Both the position numbers and the translations under genes were made by a program. From contig CAVZWU010000013.1 of the NCBI GenBank assembly GCA_963779095.1, positions 124,001 through 188,000 of the forward strand: a stretch of DNA of 64,000 nt. Direction: 5' to 3'. Below, one piece after another: positions 1-9,993 of this stretch. The notes under the pieces are model-generated. The model made no database searches. It saw only the letters and a list, made by a program, of their open reading frames with translations, and was not told where the DNA came from. The stretch comes from Roseiarcus sp963779095. Its GTDB lineage: Bacteria > Pseudomonadota > Alphaproteobacteria > Rhizobiales > Beijerinckiaceae. The first letter of the stretch is position 1, and every line of letters begins with the position of its first letter.

Positions 1-523
1 CGCGCGATTCGCAATCTCCCAAAGCCGGTCGTCTGCGCGGTCAACGGTGCGGCGGCGGGGGCAGGGGCCAATCTCGCACTCGCCTGCGACATCGTGCTGG
101 CGGCGAAGTCGGCTCAGTTCTTGCAGGCGTTCGCGCGCGTCGGCCTCATTCCGGATGCTGGCGGCACTTTCAATCTGCCGAGGCTGATCGGCGAGGCGCG
201 CGCCCGCGCGCTGATGATGCTGGCCGAGCCGATCGGGGCGGAAGCAGGCTCAGGCCTCAGGCATGATCTATCGCGCGGTCGCCGACGAGGACCTGATGGG
301 GGAAGCGCGCATTGTCGCGGAGCGCCTCGCGGGGGGCGCGACGCGCGCGCTTGGCCTTATCAAGCGGGCGCTGGCCGCTTCGCCCTGCAACAGTCTCGAC
401 GCCCAGCTCGACCTTGAGCGCGATCTGCAGCGCGAGGCCGGATTCGGCGATGAGTTCAGCGAAGGTGTGCGGGCCTTTCTGGAGAAGCGGCCGCCGGATT
501 TCCGAGGCAAGCCGGGCGCGTGA
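1..523 (+). CDS. Enoyl-CoA hydratase/isomerase, PaaG-like (5' partial, frameshifted)
   Basis: This is the C-terminal two thirds of a crotonase-fold protein; the 5' end lies outside the window. The segment starting KPVVCAVNGAAAGAG, then ACDIVLAA and GLIPDAGGTF, is the oxyanion-hole and active-site region, and the glycine-rich stretch matches the family. The spacing resembles PaaG-type isomerases of phenylacetate degradation, although ordinary fatty-acid enoyl-CoA hydratases are close relatives. The frame breaks near position 244: removing one G restores a continuous protein (AEQAQASGMIYRAVADEDL) to the stop at 521-523. The indel may be a sequencing error. The gene converges on hemW. Confidence 0.8.
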
Positions 524-688
524 CGCCTACCGCGCTGCGCCTTGCCTTGAGCGCGCCGCGCGGTCCGTGAGATCGGCGCCCGCCGCAACGACGCGTCCAT
601 GGGCTCACCGGATGGTTCGCAGAGACTGGAGCTCGCGCAGGCGGTCATCGTGCGTGACGAGCGGCGCATTCCGTACGATTGTGCGCTC

Positions 689-1868
689 TCAGGCCGCGAC
701 GTCGGCGACCACGGCGTCGAGCAGCGGCGCGCCCATCGCTGTGACGCGAATGCGCCCGCGCTCGTCGCGCTCTAAAAAACCATCCTCGATCAGGGTCCGA
801 ATCCGTTCCGGATCGATCGAGCCGGCCGCTCACCTTTTCAAAGGCCCGCGGATCGACGCCTTCGCTCAAGCGCAAACCCATAAGCAGGAACTCGTCGCCC
901 TGTTCCTCGCGGCTGAGCGGCGCGCTCTCGACCAGGCCGTTACCCTCGCTCTCGACGAGGGTCAGCCACATTTCCGGGTGCCGTTCGGTCTCCTGCGCCA
1001 GCCGCCCTTTCGCCGTCACGAGGCGTCCATGGGCGCCCGGGCCAATGCCGGCATATTCGCCATAGCGCCAATAGATGAGGTTGTGGCGGCTTTCGCCGCC
1101 GGGTCGCGCATGGTTCGACACCTCATACGCGGGCAGACCGCGCGCATAGGTGAGTTCCCGCGTCGCCTGGAAGAAGGCAAGGCTCAGCTCTTCGTCTGGC
1201 AGTTCGAGCTTGCCTGCGTCGCGTAGGCGCTCGAACATCGTGTCTGGCTCGATCGTCAGCTGGTAAAGCGAGACATGGTCGCCGACATAGTTCAGCGCCT
1301 CGGCGAGCTCGCGGCGCCAGCCGGCCTCGCTCTGTCCGGGCCGACCATAGATGAGGTCGAAGCTGTAGCGCGGAAAGAGCGACGCGGCGAGCCTCACGGC
1401 GGCCAGCGCCTCGACGACCGTGTGCTTGCGTCCGAGCGCCTTGAGGTCAAAATCGTTGAGCGCCTGCACGCCGATCGACAGGCGGTTGACGCCGGCCGAC
1501 CGGTAGCCGCGAAACCGCTCAGCCTCGACGCTGGTCGGGTTGGCTTCGAGCGTGATCTCCGCGTCTTTCTCGACGCGCCAAGCGGAGGCGATTGCGTCGA
1601 TGATCCCCTGTACGGTGTCAGGGCGCATCAGGGAGGGGGTGCCGCCGCCGAAAAACACTGAGCGCACCGTCCGGCGCGGCGCGAGCGCCGCGCGATGGGC
1701 GATTTCCGCCTTGAACGCGGCGAGATAGCGCGCTTCGTCGATTCCGCCGCCTCGCACGTGACTGTTGAAGTCGCAATAAGGACATTTCGCCAGGCAGAAG
1801 GGCCAATGAACATAGACCCCAAAACCGGGATCGGCGGGCGCGCCAAGGTTGGCGCGCGCGACGCTCAT
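689..1868 (-). CDS. hemW: Radical SAM protein HemW (coproporphyrinogen oxidase-like), frameshifted near its C-terminus
   Basis: HemW is a radical SAM family member now regarded as a heme chaperone rather than a coproporphyrinogen dehydrogenase. The iron-sulfur motif CLAKCPYCDF (CxxxCxxC) is at the N-terminus after VYVHWPF. The segment VFFGGGTPS is the SAM-binding GGGTP motif, and the family motifs EANP, RLSIGVQA and YEVSNHARPG follow. Start chosen at the ATG at 1868 (MSVARANLG); an upstream in-frame ATG at 1886 is possible. Near 815 the frame shifts by one base. In the corrected frame the protein ends with a winged-helix-like tail (RTLIEDGFLERDERGRIRVTA) at 689; without correction the frame runs to 645. 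Confidence 0.88.
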
Positions 1869-1946
1869 GGTCGCGCTGCGAATCATCGGATCGTTATGCC
1901 AGCGAATTATGGCGCGCGCCAGCGCGGCTCGGGCGTCCTTTTCCCG

Positions 1947-2286
1947 TCACAGCGCCTCGTCGCCGGTCTCGGCGGTGCGGATGCGCATCGCCCGCTCGAT
2001 CGGCAGGACAAAAATCTTCCCGTCCCCGATCTGGCCGGTGCGCGCGGCGGCCCGAATCGCCTCGATCGTCGGACTCGACCTCATCGTCGCTGACCGCGAT
2101 CTCGAGGCGCACTTTCGGCATGAAGGCGACGTTGTATTCCGAGCCGCGGTAGATTTCGGTATGCCCCTTCTGCCGGCCATAGCCGTTGGCTTCGCTGACC
2201 GTCATGCCCTTGACGCCCAGCCGATCGAGCGTCGTTCGGACCTCGTCAAGTTTGAACGGCTTGATGACCGCCAGGATGAGCTTCAT
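1947..2286 (-). CDS. glnB: Nitrogen regulatory protein P-II (GlnB/GlnK), frameshifted
   Basis: This is a trimeric PII signal protein that reports nitrogen and energy status through 2-oxoglutarate and ATP binding. The N-terminus MKLILAVIKPFKLDEV and the T-loop GRQKGHTEIYRGSEY are canonical. The uridylylation tyrosine falls at residue 51 exactly. The frame breaks near 2080. After a one-base correction the C-terminal half reads GDGKIFVLPIERAMRIRTAETGDEAL, giving the usual length of about 112 residues. Neither amtB nor glnA lies next to it, so glnB and glnK cannot be told apart. It lies head to head with the ABC importer, 233 bp away, and upstream of hemW on the same strand. Confidence 0.88.
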
Positions 2287-2519
2287 AGCCGCACGCCCCT
2301 CGGAACGACAAATTCACGAGCCTTCGCTATGCCGGCAAGGCCGCCCGCGCAAGCGCGTATTTGCGTGTTCCGGTCGAGGCTTCGCCCATTGCTCGCCGGT
2401 TCGACCATAGCCGTATGGACCACTGCTTGCATTTTTGCTTAAGGTCCTCTTTAGCCTGGGTCTCGACCGGCTTGCGCCGCGAGGGCCTCCACAAGGGACC
2501 CGCCTCGGAGAGATGATCC

Positions 2520-4127
2520 ATGAGATTGCCGAGCGCGAAATCCCTCATTCTCACCCTGATCGGAGCGGCCGCGCTGCTCATTTCGGCGCTGACGCAGGCG
2601 GCCGAACCCAAAATCCTGCGCTTCGCGTTCCAGGGAGAGCTGAAATCGGTCGACCCCTATCAGATCAATGAGAGCTTCAGCCTGAGCGTGAACGGCGCCG
2701 TGTACGAGGGCCTTGTCCGGCGCGGGCCGGACATGAAGCTCGAGCCGTGCCTCGCCACGAGCTGGGAGGTCCTCAATCCGCTGCATTGGCGCTTTCATTT
2801 GCGCAAGGGCGTGAAGTTCCACGAGGGCCAGGACTTCACCGCCGACGACGTCATCTTCTCCGCCCAGCGGGTGCGCGGCCCCGGCTCCGACCTCAAGGGC
2901 CGCATCCCCGCGGACGCCGAGATCGTGAAGGTCGACGACCACACCGTCGACTTTTTATTGAAGAGGCCCGATCCGCTCCTGATCAACGAGTGGGAGACCT
3001 GGGGCATCTTCTCGAAGAGCTGGGCCGAGGCGCATGCCGCGACCGAGGCGACCGCGATGAACGCGACGACCCCGCCCTATGCCGGGCTGCACGCCAATGG
3101 CACCGGACCCTTCATCCTCGTCAGCCACGAGCCCGGCGTAAAGACCGTCTGGAAGCGCAACCCGAACTGGTGGGACAAACCGAAATCCAATGTCGACGAG
3201 GTGATCTTCACCCCGATCCCCAATGCCGCGACCCGGGTCGCCGCGCTTCTGTCCGGCGAGGTCGACTGGATCGATCCGGCGCCGCTCAACGACCAGGCCC
3301 GGGTCAACGCCAATCCGGGAACCGAGGTTATGGCCGGCCCCGAGCTTCGCACGATTTTCCTCGGGATGGACCAGTTCCGCGACGAGCTCGGCCATTCAAA
3401 CGTCAAGGGCAAGAACCCGTTCAAGGACGTCCGCGTGCGCAAGGCGTTTTATGAGGCGATCAACGAGGATGCGATCGCCAAGAAGGTGATGCGCGGACAG
3501 GCGACGCCGAGCGCGCTCATGATCGCGCCGTCGCTGTTTTCCCTGTCGAAGGACTTCCATCGCCTTCCCTTCGACCCGACCAATTCGAAGAAGCTGCTCG
3601 CCGCGGCCGGCTATCCCGACGGCTTCGAAGTGCAGATGGATTGCCCGAACGACCGCTATGTCAACGACGAGCAGATCTGTCAGGCGGTTGTCGGCATGTT
3701 GGCCCGGGTCGGCGTCAAGGTGGACCTCAACGCCGAGCCGAAATCGAAGTTCTTCGCCGCGATCTCGGCCGCGGGAGGCTTCGACTCGTCGTTCTATCTC
3801 TTGGGGTGGACGCCCTCGACGCTCGAGAGCTTCAACGTCTTCCAGTACATCATGGGCTGCCGCGATCCGAAGACCAACTGGGGCGGCAACAATGTCGGCG
3901 ACTATTGCAATCCGAAGGTCGACGCGCTGGCTCGCTCCGCCTTGCAGGAGCTGGACGAAGCCAAGCGCGACGAGATCTTCGCAAAAGCCTGGCGAATCTC
4001 GCTGCTCGACGACGTCGGCTACATTCCGCTGCATCAGCAGGCGCTGGCCTGGGGCGTTTCGAAGCACATTCACGTGATCCAGCGGCCGGACAATTATTAC
4101 ATCTTCGCCTGGGTCAACAAGGATTGA
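2520..4127 (+). CDS. ABC transporter substrate-binding protein (SBP_bac_5, peptide/opine type)
   Basis: This 535-residue periplasmic solute receptor is the first gene of a five-gene importer operon. A signal peptide with a hydrophobic core (LILTLIGAAALLISA) ends near residue 28 at TQAAEP. The mature part has family-5 receptor features: SVDPYQINESFS, NGAVYEGLVRRGPD near the N-terminus, WRFHLRKGVKFHEGQDFTADD, and GTGPFILVSHEPG. Members bind di-/oligopeptides, nickel, opines or sugars, and the exact ligand cannot be read here. The gene is intact. Its TGA stop overlaps the TTG start of the permease gene. Confidence 0.92.
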   Translation: MRLPSAKSLILTLIGAAALLISALTQAAEPKILRFAFQGELKSVDPYQINESFSLSVNGAVYEGLVRRGPDMKLEPCLATSWEVLNPLHWRFHLRKGVKFHEGQDFTADDVIFSAQRVRGPGSDLKGRIPADAEIVKVDDHTVDFLLKRPDPLLINEWETWGIFSKSWAEAHAATEATAMNATTPPYAGLHANGTGPFILVSHEPGVKTVWKRNPNWWDKPKSNVDEVIFTPIPNAATRVAALLSGEVDWIDPAPLNDQARVNANPGTEVMAGPELRTIFLGMDQFRDELGHSNVKGKNPFKDVRVRKAFYEAINEDAIAKKVMRGQATPSALMIAPSLFSLSKDFHRLPFDPTNSKKLLAAAGYPDGFEVQMDCPNDRYVNDEQICQAVVGMLARVGVKVDLNAEPKSKFFAAISAAGGFDSSFYLLGWTPSTLESFNVFQYIMGCRDPKTNWGGNNVGDYCNPKVDALARSALQELDEAKRDEIFAKAWRISLLDDVGYIPLHQQALAWGVSKHIHVIQRPDNYYIFAWVNKD

Positions 4128-5104
4128 TCGCCTTCATCCTGCGCCGCCTCATCGCCTCGGTCGGCGTCCTGATCGCGGTCGGGCTGATCGCGTTTGCGAT
4201 GTTCCGCTATGTCGGCGATCCGGTGAACCAGATGGTTGGAATCGAGACCTCCGCCCAGGAGCGGGCTGAGCTGCGCCATCAGCTTGGCCTCGATCAGCCG
4301 GCGATCGTGCAGGCGGCGCGGTTTCTTGTGAACGCGGCGCGGTTCGATTTCGGCGTGAGCTACCAGTTCAAGCAGCCGGTCGCCGACCTCATCGGCGCGC
4401 GCATGCCGGCAACCCTCGAGCTCGCGCTGGTCGCGTCGATCCTATCGCTCGCCGCCGGCGTGCCGATGGGCGTCTACGCCGCCCTGCGCCGCGACAGCGC
4501 GCTGGCCAGCCTTCTCCAGGCGCTGTCGCTCATCGGCATATCGCTGCCGACGTTTCTGGTCGGCATCCTCATGATCTATCTGTTCGCGGTCGTGCTTCGC
4601 TGGCTGCCGTCGTTCGGCCGCGGCGACGTGGTGCGGATCGGCTCGTGGTGGACGACCGGCCTCCTCACGGTGTCGGGGCTGAAGTCGCTGATCATGCCCT
4701 CGATCACGCTGGCCCTGTTCCAGATGACCCTGATCATGCGGCTGGTGCGCGCCGAGATGCTCGAAGTCATGCGCTCGGACTATATCCGCTTCGCCCGCGC
4801 GCGCGGGCTTTCCGAGCATGCGGTCCATTTCCGCCACGCGCTCAAGAATACGCTCGTTCCGGTGATCACCGTCGTGGGCTTGCAGCTTGGTTCGATCGTC
4901 GCCTTCTCGATCATCACCGAAACGGTGTTCGCCTGGCCCGGCATGGGCCAGCTTTTCCTGCAATCGATTCAGAACGCCGACATTCCGATCATGGCTGCCT
5001 ATCTGCTGATGATCGCGACGCTGTTCGTGATCATCAATCTCGTCACCGATCTCATCTACGTGGCCGTGGACCCGCGGCTGCGCGTCCATATCAATCGCGC
5101 TTGA
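4124..5104 (+). CDS. ABC transporter permease, DppB/OppB type
   Basis: Inner-membrane permease of the importer, about 326 residues with six predicted hydrophobic segments. I chose the TTG at 4124, which overlaps the stop of the receptor gene and gives MIAFILRRLIASVGVLIAVGL, the usual DppB amino terminus ending in a first transmembrane helix. The EAA-like cytoplasmic loop is at RSDYIRFARARGLSEHAVHFRHALKN, followed by the conserved ETVFAWPGMGQL. It lies directly before the second permease. Intact. The complex partner and shared ATPases follow in the same operon. Confidence 0.92.
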   Translation: MIAFILRRLIASVGVLIAVGLIAFAMFRYVGDPVNQMVGIETSAQERAELRHQLGLDQPAIVQAARFLVNAARFDFGVSYQFKQPVADLIGARMPATLELALVASILSLAAGVPMGVYAALRRDSALASLLQALSLIGISLPTFLVGILMIYLFAVVLRWLPSFGRGDVVRIGSWWTTGLLTVSGLKSLIMPSITLALFQMTLIMRLVRAEMLEVMRSDYIRFARARGLSEHAVHFRHALKNTLVPVITVVGLQLGSIVAFSIITETVFAWPGMGQLFLQSIQNADIPIMAAYLLMIATLFVIINLVTDLIYVAVDPRLRVHINRA

Positions 5105-5105
5105 A

Positions 5106-6063
5106 ATGAGCGAGATCGCGGCGCCGCCGGACAGCGCGTCGAAGTCAGAAAAGACCCTGATCGGGCGCCTCAAGGACAACGATCTCCTCGCGAGCTTCCT
5201 CACCTCGAAAGTCACCGTCGCCGCGGGAATCGTGACCGTCATTCTCTTTGCCGCGGCGTTGCTCGCGCCATGGATCGCGCCGACCGACCCGTTCAATCCG
5301 GCGACCAATTACCTCTCGGACTCGCTTGATCCGCCGAGCTTCGTCGCCGGCGGGGATCCGCGATTCCTCTTGGGGACGGACGACCAGGGACGCGACATGC
5401 TCTCGGCGATCCTCTATGGGCTTCGCGTTTCGCTCGCGATCGGCTTTTGCAGCGTGGCGCTCGGCGCTGCGATCGGCGTCTCCCTTGGGCTTATCGCGGG
5501 ATACGCGGGAGGCTGGACGGACTCCGCTATCATGCGGATCGCCGACGTCCAGCTGACCTTTCCGGCCATTCTCATCGCCCTGCTCCTGGACGGCGTCGCC
5601 CATGCGCTCTTGAAACCCGCAAGCCGCGACGAGTTCGGCGTTCGCCGTGCTCGTCCTCTCGATCGGCCTGTCGTTCTGGGTGCAATACGCGCGCACCGTG
5701 CGCGCCACAACGATGGTGGAGAAGAACCGGGATTACGTGTTGGCGGCGCGGCTGATCGGGCTTTCGCACGCGCGCATCCTTTTGTCCCACATCCTCCCCA
5801 ACGTAATGGGGCCGGTGCTGGTGATCGCGACCATCAATCTCGCGCTCGCGATCATCACCGAAGCGACGCTCTCCTTTCTCGGCGTCGGCCTGCCGCCGAC
5901 CCAGCCCTCGCTCGGGACCCTGATCCGCATCGGGCAGAACTATCTGTTCTCCGGCGAATGGTGGATCGTCGCGTTCCCCAGCCTCACCCTGGCGGCTCTG
6001 GTGCTGGCGGTGAACCTGCTCGGCGACTGGTTGCGCGACGCGCTCAATCCAAGACTGAAATGA
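5106..6063 (+). CDS. ABC transporter permease, DppC/OppC type (frameshifted)
   Basis: Second permease of the importer. The first part (about residues 1-170) carries the OppC N-terminal domain, the first transmembrane helix (TVAAGIVTVILFAAALLAPWIAP) and the motif FLLGTDDQGRDMLSAILYG. The frame is lost between about 5612 and 5650. It resumes in another frame with AVLVLSIGLSFWVQYARTVR, the EAA loop NRDYVLAARLIGLSHARILLSH, and EATLSFLGVGLPPTQPSLG, ending at 6063. One single-base indel explains it; a sequencing error is likely because both flanking genes are intact. The stop overlaps the start of the first ATPase (ATGA). Confidence 0.85.
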
Positions 6064-7049
6064 CCGGGCCGCTGCTTTCCATTCGCGATCTCAGCGTCGA
6101 ATTCGTAACGCGAAAGGGGCCGCTCATCGCGCTCGACGGCGTCTCGTTCGACATTGCGCCGGGCGAGGTTCTGGGGGTCGTGGGCGAATCAGGCGCCGGC
6201 AAGTCGCTGACCGGCCTCGCCGTCATCGGCCTCATCGACCCGCCGGGGCGGATCGCCGGCGGCGAAATCCGGCTTAAAGGCGAGCGCATCGACAATTTGC
6301 CTCCGGCGCGAATGCGCTCAATCCGCGGAGGGCGCATTGGCGTCATCTTCCAGGACCCGCTGACCAGCCTCGACCCGCTGATGCGAATCGGCGATCAGCT
6401 TGCCGAGACGATCCAGGCTCACAAGCGGCTCGGGCGAAGGCAGGCGAGGGAACAGGCTCTCGCGTGGCTTGGCGAAGTCGGCATTCCTTCGCCCGAAAAG
6501 CGCATCGACGGCTATCCGCACGAATTCTCCGGCGGCATGCGCCAGCGGGCGGTGATCGCGCTCGCGCTATGCGCCGAGCCTGAGCTGGTGATCGCCGATG
6601 AGCCGACGACCGCACTCGACGTCTCGGTGCAGGCGCAGATCATCGCGCTCCTCAAGAATTTGACCCACCGGCACGGCGCCGCGGTGATGCTGATCACCCA
6701 CGACATGGGCGTGATCGCCGAGACCGCCGATCGCGTCGCGGTCATGTATGCGGGGCGCATCGCCGAGATCGGCGAGGTCCACGAACTCATACGCCATCCT
6801 CTGCATCCCTATACGCAAGGGTTGATGGCCGCGATCCCGACGCTTGAGGCGCGCGCCAGCCGGCTCGCGCAGATTCCCGGCGCGATGCCGCGGCTTTCGG
6901 CGATTCCGCGCGGCTGCGCGTTTGCTCCGCGCTGCCCGCGCGCGTTCGAGCGGTGTAGCGAGCGCCCGCCGCTGATCGCGGTCGGTGATCGCGGCGCGGC
7001 GTGCTGGCTCTATGAGCGCGCGTCCGCAGCGGCGGATATCCGGCAATGA
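6060..7049 (+). CDS. ABC transporter ATP-binding protein, DppD/OppD type
   Basis: This 329-residue nucleotide-binding subunit energises the importer. Walker A is GESGAGKS at about residue 40. The Q-loop sits in VIFQDPLTSLDP, the signature is FSGGMRQR, and Walker B is LVIADEPTTALD, followed by the H-loop LITHD. The C-terminal oligopeptide/dipeptide transporter extension has the cysteine cluster GCAFAPRCPRAFERC, which in this family coordinates an iron-sulfur cluster in some members. It overlaps the permease stop by 4 bp and its own stop overlaps the next ATPase start (ATGA), indicating translational coupling. Confidence 0.93.
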   Translation: MTGPLLSIRDLSVEFVTRKGPLIALDGVSFDIAPGEVLGVVGESGAGKSLTGLAVIGLIDPPGRIAGGEIRLKGERIDNLPPARMRSIRGGRIGVIFQDPLTSLDPLMRIGDQLAETIQAHKRLGRRQAREQALAWLGEVGIPSPEKRIDGYPHEFSGGMRQRAVIALALCAEPELVIADEPTTALDVSVQAQIIALLKNLTHRHGAAVMLITHDMGVIAETADRVAVMYAGRIAEIGEVHELIRHPLHPYTQGLMAAIPTLEARASRLAQIPGAMPRLSAIPRGCAFAPRCPRAFERCSERPPLIAVGDRGAACWLYERASAAADIRQ

Positions 7050-8062
7050 AAGGCGCCGACGCAATCGTCGAAGTGCGCGGCTTGAGCCGCGTGTTCGACG
7101 TTTCGAGCCCATGGATCTCGCGGCTGATCGCCCATGAGCCGCGCCGGACGCTGACCGCGGTCGACGGGCTCGGCTTTGCAATTCGGCGCGGCGAGACGTT
7201 CGGGCTCGTGGGCGAATCCGGCTCGGGCAAATCGACGCTGGCGCGCATGGTGGTGGGGCTGCTTGAGGCGAGCCAGGGGCAGGTCGTGATCGACGGCGTC
7301 GATCTGGCTCGGACCGGCGATCGCGCCGCGCGGCGCGCGGTGCGCCGGCGGATGCAGATGATCTTCCAGGACCCGTTCGCTTCGCTCAATCCGCGCTGGC
7401 GGGCCGGCGACATCATCGCTGAGCCAATCCGCGCGTTCGGCCTACGCGACGCCGGCGTCGAGGGCCTTGGCAGGCGCGCGATTGTCGCGCGCGTCGACGA
7501 ACTGCTCGAACTCGTCGGCCTCCATCCCGCGGACGCGCGCAAGTTTCCGCACGAGTTTTCCGGCGGCCAGCGCCAGCGTATCGCGATTGCGCGGGCGATC
7601 GCCGCCCACCCGGATTTCATCGTCTGCGACGAGCCGACCTCGGCGCTGGACGTTTCGATCCAGGCGCAGATTCTGAACCTGATGCGCGACCTGCAGCAGC
7701 GCCTCGGCCTCACCTATCTCCTGATCACCCACAATCTGGCCGTCGTGCGCTTCATGGCGACCCGTGTCGGTGTCATGTATCTCGGCCGGCTGGTGGAGAT
7801 TGGCGAGACCGAGGCGCTGTTCGCCCGGCCTCGCCACCCTTACACGCGGATGCTTCTCGACGCCGTGCCCGATCTTTCGATGAGCGGGCGCCCGCGCACG
7901 GCCATCGGCGGCGAGCCGCCCAACCCGATCGATCCTCCGTCCGGCTGCCCGTTCCATCCGCGCTGCCCGCAGGCGATTGCGATCTGCCGATCCGAGCGGC
8001 CTCTGTTTCGCGACAACGTCGCCTGCCACCTCGCCGCTGCGGATGATGCAAGGCAGAGTTGA
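7046..8062 (+). CDS. ABC transporter ATP-binding protein, DppF/OppF type
   Basis: Second nucleotide-binding subunit (338 residues), the last gene of the importer operon. Walker A is GESGSGKST, the Q-loop is in MIFQDPFASLNP, the signature is FSGGQRQR and Walker B is FIVCDEPTSALD. The C-terminal cysteine cluster GCPFHPRCPQAIAIC is present as in its partner. Start ATG at 7046 overlaps the TGA of the preceding gene. The complete order receptor-permease-permease-ATPase-ATPase is the classical Dpp/Opp layout. The importer lies back to back (convergent) with the DCC-LMF gene, 20 bp apart. Confidence 0.93.
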   Translation: MKGADAIVEVRGLSRVFDVSSPWISRLIAHEPRRTLTAVDGLGFAIRRGETFGLVGESGSGKSTLARMVVGLLEASQGQVVIDGVDLARTGDRAARRAVRRRMQMIFQDPFASLNPRWRAGDIIAEPIRAFGLRDAGVEGLGRRAIVARVDELLELVGLHPADARKFPHEFSGGQRQRIAIARAIAAHPDFIVCDEPTSALDVSIQAQILNLMRDLQQRLGLTYLLITHNLAVVRFMATRVGVMYLGRLVEIGETEALFARPRHPYTRMLLDAVPDLSMSGRPRTAIGGEPPNPIDPPSGCPFHPRCPQAIAICRSERPLFRDNVACHLAAADDARQS

Positions 8063-8082
8063 GTGAAGGCGGGAAGGCGCCC

Positions 8083-9930
8083 TCACTCGCCTTTCGCCTT
8101 CAGATGCGCCTTGGGCAAGTTAAGACCGGCCAGCCGCCGCTCCCACCATCGGCCATGATCGTCATTTCCAGCAAAAGTGTACTCGTAGAGCTCCGCGCGC
8201 ACATAGGTCGGCGGGTGGTCGGGAAAAGGATTTCTCTCAAGCAACGCCGTCACCGACGGCTCGTTCTGCAAGAGGCGCTCGAGAAACCGCGAGAACCACG
8301 GATTCTGTTCCGCGCCGTCAAGCGCGGCGAACCACATCTGCCAGTCGAGCCGCGGCTGATGGGGGATGTTCCATGGCGGCCGGCGATTCACGTCGCCGGG
8401 CTTGTAGCGGAATTCGTATTCGCGCCATTGAACGCCGTCATCGGATCCCGCGACGATGATCTCGTCGCGGGTCGTGGTCATGACCGCGAACAGACCGTAA
8501 GGGCTCGTGAGGTGGAACGGTTCGAACAGGTCGTCGATCGCCGCCGCCGGCGCGGGCGGACTGCCGCCGAACCGCTCGTCCATCTGCACCAGGCTCAAGG
8601 CCACCAGCATGAGCCCCGCCGCATTGACGGCGATTGTCGCCGCTCGCCGCGGCGCCTGATGCTTCGCGCGCGCCTGCGCGAACTCGAGCACGCGAGACGG
8701 CAATAGGCTCCGCAGCGCCGCGTCGTCGAAGAGGGGCAGGCAAAGCAGCATGGTCTGAAGATTGAACCAGTTGTAATTGCCGGTGAGCAGAATGCAGCTT
8801 TGCAGGATGAGGATGCCGAACGCCGCTACGAACCTTAAGCGGCGCGGGCCGAAGATGAGGAACGGTAGAACGAGCTCAACGAAAAACATGGCGCCGGTCG
8901 CTGCTTTCAGAACGCCGGCCGGCAGCTGTGCGGCATACCATGCAAGCGGCGTCGGCAGCGGCTGGGTGAGAAAGTGATAGGTGAGCGCCGAGAGATCGCG
9001 CCAATTGGGATCGCCACTGATCAGCTTGACGACACCCGACATGAACATGAAACGGAACAAAAGCCAGCGCGCGAGCCAGACGCCGATGGTCGGACTGAAA
9101 CTCATCACGAGCGCGACAATCGCCGTCTCCAGCAGGAACGTGTCCCACTGGAAGGTCATGAAAGTCTGCCCGCCATAGAGCAGCGAGAGATAAAGCGCAT
9201 AGATCAGCACAAGGCTGAGGCGCGGGAGGAAATTGAGAGCGAGCATGAGCGAGAAGCCGGCCCCGGCCCAACATACGGCCCGGATGGCGAAATCGCTGTC
9301 GTTCAGCCAGAACACCATCGGCGCGAGGACAAAGCGCTCCGGTCCGAAACGGGTGGCCAGCGCCTCGATGAATTCGGAGAGCGGGAGGATGCCGCGGCTG
9401 CCGATGAGCCCTTGCGCCTGCACGGCGAAGGATACGAAGGCGCAGAGCGTGATGAGCCCGAACAGGCGAAGGAACAGGAACGAGATGAGCTGGTAGCGCG
9501 GCGGCTCGTGGCGTCGGCCCCACAGGAGAAGGCTCAGGCGGAAGAAGGCCGGGCGGCGCCTGGCGATAAAGGCGTAAGCGAGTTCGGAGACGGGCGCGAA
9601 ACCGGGCAGGCGCCGATAGAGAGTGAGCCAGAATCCCTTGCCGGGCGCATGGCTGAGCGTCAGGAAACTGGCCTCGGCGGCGCAGGCGCGCCGGCCATCG
9701 GGCTCGACGAATTGCACCGCGCGCTGGAATTCGGCTTCAGGAATCGCCGGATATTGCGCGAGCACCTGCTGATAGGGCCGGTAGTCGACGCTGTCGCCGG
9801 TCAGCCTTTGCCAATAGCGCGCCCAATAGAAGCAGAAGCCGCAATCGCCATCATAGAGGAGTCGCGGCCGTGCGCCGGCGGGCGGCGTTTCGCCGGGATC
9901 TGCGGGCTGAGTTCCGGACGGCTCCTGCAC
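8083..9930 (-). CDS. DCC-family thiol oxidoreductase fused to a lipase maturation factor membrane protein
   Basis: A 615-residue two-domain protein. Residues about 22-140 form a DCC (DUF393) thioredoxin-like domain whose name-giving motif YDGDCGFC places the CxxC cysteines at residues 30 and 33. From about residue 150 the protein becomes strongly hydrophobic, with several transmembrane segments of the lipase maturation factor type: RGILPLSEFIEAL, FQWDTFLLETA, LLFRFMFMSGVVKLISGDPNWRDLSALTYHF. It ends in a soluble domain with EFRYKPGDVNRRPPWNIPHQPRLDWQMWFAAL. In vertebrates LMF1 helps fold lipases in the ER; the bacterial role is not settled. The pairing suggests envelope redox or folding work (inference). 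Intact gene. Confidence 0.85.
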   Translation of the reverse strand: MQEPSGTQPADPGETPPAGARPRLLYDGDCGFCFYWARYWQRLTGDSVDYRPYQQVLAQYPAIPEAEFQRAVQFVEPDGRRACAAEASFLTLSHAPGKGFWLTLYRRLPGFAPVSELAYAFIARRRPAFFRLSLLLWGRRHEPPRYQLISFLFLRLFGLITLCAFVSFAVQAQGLIGSRGILPLSEFIEALATRFGPERFVLAPMVFWLNDSDFAIRAVCWAGAGFSLMLALNFLPRLSLVLIYALYLSLLYGGQTFMTFQWDTFLLETAIVALVMSFSPTIGVWLARWLLFRFMFMSGVVKLISGDPNWRDLSALTYHFLTQPLPTPLAWYAAQLPAGVLKAATGAMFFVELVLPFLIFGPRRLRFVAAFGILILQSCILLTGNYNWFNLQTMLLCLPLFDDAALRSLLPSRVLEFAQARAKHQAPRRAATIAVNAAGLMLVALSLVQMDERFGGSPPAPAAAIDDLFEPFHLTSPYGLFAVMTTTRDEIIVAGSDDGVQWREYEFRYKPGDVNRRPPWNIPHQPRLDWQMWFAALDGAEQNPWFSRFLERLLQNEPSVTALLERNPFPDHPPTYVRAELYEYTFAGNDDHGRWWERRLAGLNLPKAHLKAKGE

Positions 9931-9993
9931 GACATCAACCGTGGCTGGCGCTCACTCACTTAGCTAACGCTTTGTTGGCGAAACTGTGAGCCG

